From: Burkholderia sp. IMCC1007
GTDB taxonomy: Bacteria; Pseudomonadota; Gammaproteobacteria; Burkholderiales; Burkholderiaceae
Direction: 5' to 3'
DNA: 64,000 bases
NCBI RefSeq assembly: GCF_027257875.1
Contig: NZ_JAPVQY010000035.1
Span: forward strand, 20,825 to 84,824
Positions 63,801-64,000 of this stretch are shown piece after piece (the first letter of the stretch is position 1; each line of letters opens with the position of its first letter). A program made the position numbers and the translations under genes. The notes under the pieces are model-generated. The model had not been told where the DNA came from. It saw only the letters and a list, made by a program, of their open reading frames with translations, and ran no database searches.

Positions 63801-63992
63801 TACGCGGCCCGCTACGACTTCACGAGCGCGATGGCCGTGCAGTTGCTGAAGTCGATGGCGCCAGCGCTCGCGCCGCTGATCGAACGCCCGGTCCAGGCCG
63901 GCACGCGCACGACGGGCCCGGCGCCGCAGGCCGAGATGCCGCCGCCGCGCGCGGCGGCGGTCGCGCCGGTGCAGCCGGCCCAGCCGTCCTGA
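60867..63992 (+). CDS. Large GT51 transglycosylase with penicillin-binding-like domain
   Basis: This 1041-residue protein has one N-terminal transmembrane anchor (about 24-42). A GT51 domain (about 130-340) has the catalytic-type Glu173 in LMFIEDRYLLD and GGSTLATQIEKFRHS near 213-227. A transpeptidase-like domain follows with SxxK at Ser505-Lys508 (LGSTAKLRTL), SxN at 610-612 (EHSVNLVFVRL) and a late KTG (YGKTGTGDQRFNVY). A large helical insert lies between SxN and KTG (about 620-900), which is much longer than in PBP1a, PBP1b or PBP1c. The start at 60867 follows a CAGGGAG site; 60801 is less likely. It probably polymerises peptidoglycan in the periplasm. Confidence 0.85.
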   Translation: MNRPLNRILPRMTGSGSVWTWIKWSLLAALVIALAIIARVVQTEIETSRLQARYLSDLTRDVGYTVETGPSDHIRFPANGPYDERLGYSMLPAFQQRLLARGFVVGQQARDSDRMLSLADRGLFLPYNEKDQTGLMLFDSTGSPLFATVFPQRVYADFDTVPPVVANSLMFIEDRYLLDPAQPNRNPAIDWGRFSRALADQALHVIDHHQARPGGSTLATQIEKFRHSPDGRTATPPEKLRQIASASILAYMNGPQTMLARRTILVRYLNSVPLAARAHIGEVTGLGDGLAAWYGRDFNDVNRILSAPTTGDNVDEQGKAFREVLSLIIAQRAPSYFLNRGYPALQKLTDSYLRLLSNGGVISPALRDAALAAQIERSAPPPAPHVQSFVSRKAVSSARASLLAALGISDLYQLDQFDLQATSTLDNGVQQAVAERLAQASTRDGAQAAGLYGFEMLAPKDDPSHLTYSFTLYEHRNGANLLRVQTDSVNEPFDVNRGGRINLGSTAKLRTLITYLQIMSELHARYGSLSNAQLARVKPDPLDGLSRWALDYLSHTRDRSLQAMLDASVERKYSASPDVFYTGGGAQVFSNFEKSDNGRILTLHAAFEHSVNLVFVRLMRDIVHYEMLKAAGPSSSWLDDPEQRRHYLAQFVDGESQVYVKRYYTRYAGKAPDDALALMLQDVRKSPPKIATVLRSVAPNESLAWFDAQMRAQLKGTPAASLSDDDLAALYAKYAIDRFNLNDRGYIASVHPLALWTLNYLRAHPTASLADVQRDSRDARFYTYSWLYKTRYHGTQDRRIRRMVELRAYGEITKAWRALGYPFAEVTPSYAAAIGASGDQPDALAKLIGLIANGGQKAPTETITRLDFAKGTPYETRFVRAAAQPQPTLSPEIVNVAHTLLRDVVLNGTARRLAGGFTLPDGKTLDVYGKTGTGDQRFNVYARGARLIESRKVNRSGTFVFVLGDRFFGVLTATAHEPYAARYDFTSAMAVQLLKSMAPALAPLIERPVQAGTRTTGPAPQAEMPPPRAAAVAPVQPAQPS

Positions 63993-64000
63993 CGGCAACG

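Noticed and set aside
60813..63998. A 1061-codon open frame on the minus strand opposite the GT51/PBP gene
   Set aside because: Arg/Ala/His-rich composition and lack of any domain; it is a shadow of high third-position GC. The plus-strand protein has catalytic motifs.

Overview
The window is GC-rich chromosomal DNA of a Burkholderia, most likely of the Burkholderia cepacia complex and on chromosome 1. The evidence is the gene order: a BpeAB-type efflux locus, the response regulator/sensor kinase/HtrA operon, pgk-pyk-fba-purCEK-tsaC, waaF, PglL beside a pilin, sucCD and recA-recX. High third-position GC produces very long antisense open frames over most genes, and these are ignored.

Layout. 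1-4256: the 5' part of an RND efflux operon with its divergent TetR repressor and an AcrR-like operator. 4380-7335: a cysteine hydrolase divergent from a GlxA-type regulator, then small proteins of the CoxG-like and DUF427 families. 7471-13329: an envelope-stress block (small secreted protein, HtrA/MucD protease, sensor kinase, response regulator) divergent from a PBP4-type D-Ala-D-Ala carboxypeptidase. 13673-15815: a sterol-desaturase-like membrane enzyme and a GDSL lipoprotein. 15927-24194: a minus-strand housekeeping run read pgk, pyk, fba, purC, purE, purK, tsaC. 24476-30340: azlCD, ilvE, a zinc-finger protein, waaF, an NTF2-like protein and a YheT hydrolase. 30395-37037: a BepA-like protease, moaC, a TonB-C lipoprotein, PglL, a type IV pilin and a TerC protein. 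37194-42051: sucD, sucC, a DUF2889 protein, recX and recA with an SOS box. 42241-46431: a two-component system and an MHS-family transporter, followed by an elongator tRNA-Met.

46593-50267 is the accessory region. A 49-bp direct repeat of the 3' part of tRNA-Met flanks about 3.6 kb that is partly AT-rich. It carries a cut-down filamentous-phage (inovirus) set: a single-stranded-DNA-binding protein, a small membrane protein, the pVIII-like major coat protein with its terminator, a small hydrophobic protein, an excisionase-like protein and a divergent repressor-like protein. There is no replication initiator, Zot/pI, pIII or integrase. In the place where pIII and Zot would be expected lies a frameshifted toxin-like C-terminus whose stop overlaps the start of a DUF4279 protein. 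I read it as an inovirus satellite or remnant with a toxin/immunity-like cargo.

50375-63992: LysR, GlxA and isonitrile-hydratase-like genes, a cupin, a PAAR protein, a LysR-controlled MFS/amidase/porin set with 10-bp tandem repeats in its leader, another LysR regulator, and an unusual 1041-residue GT51/penicillin-binding protein at the right edge.
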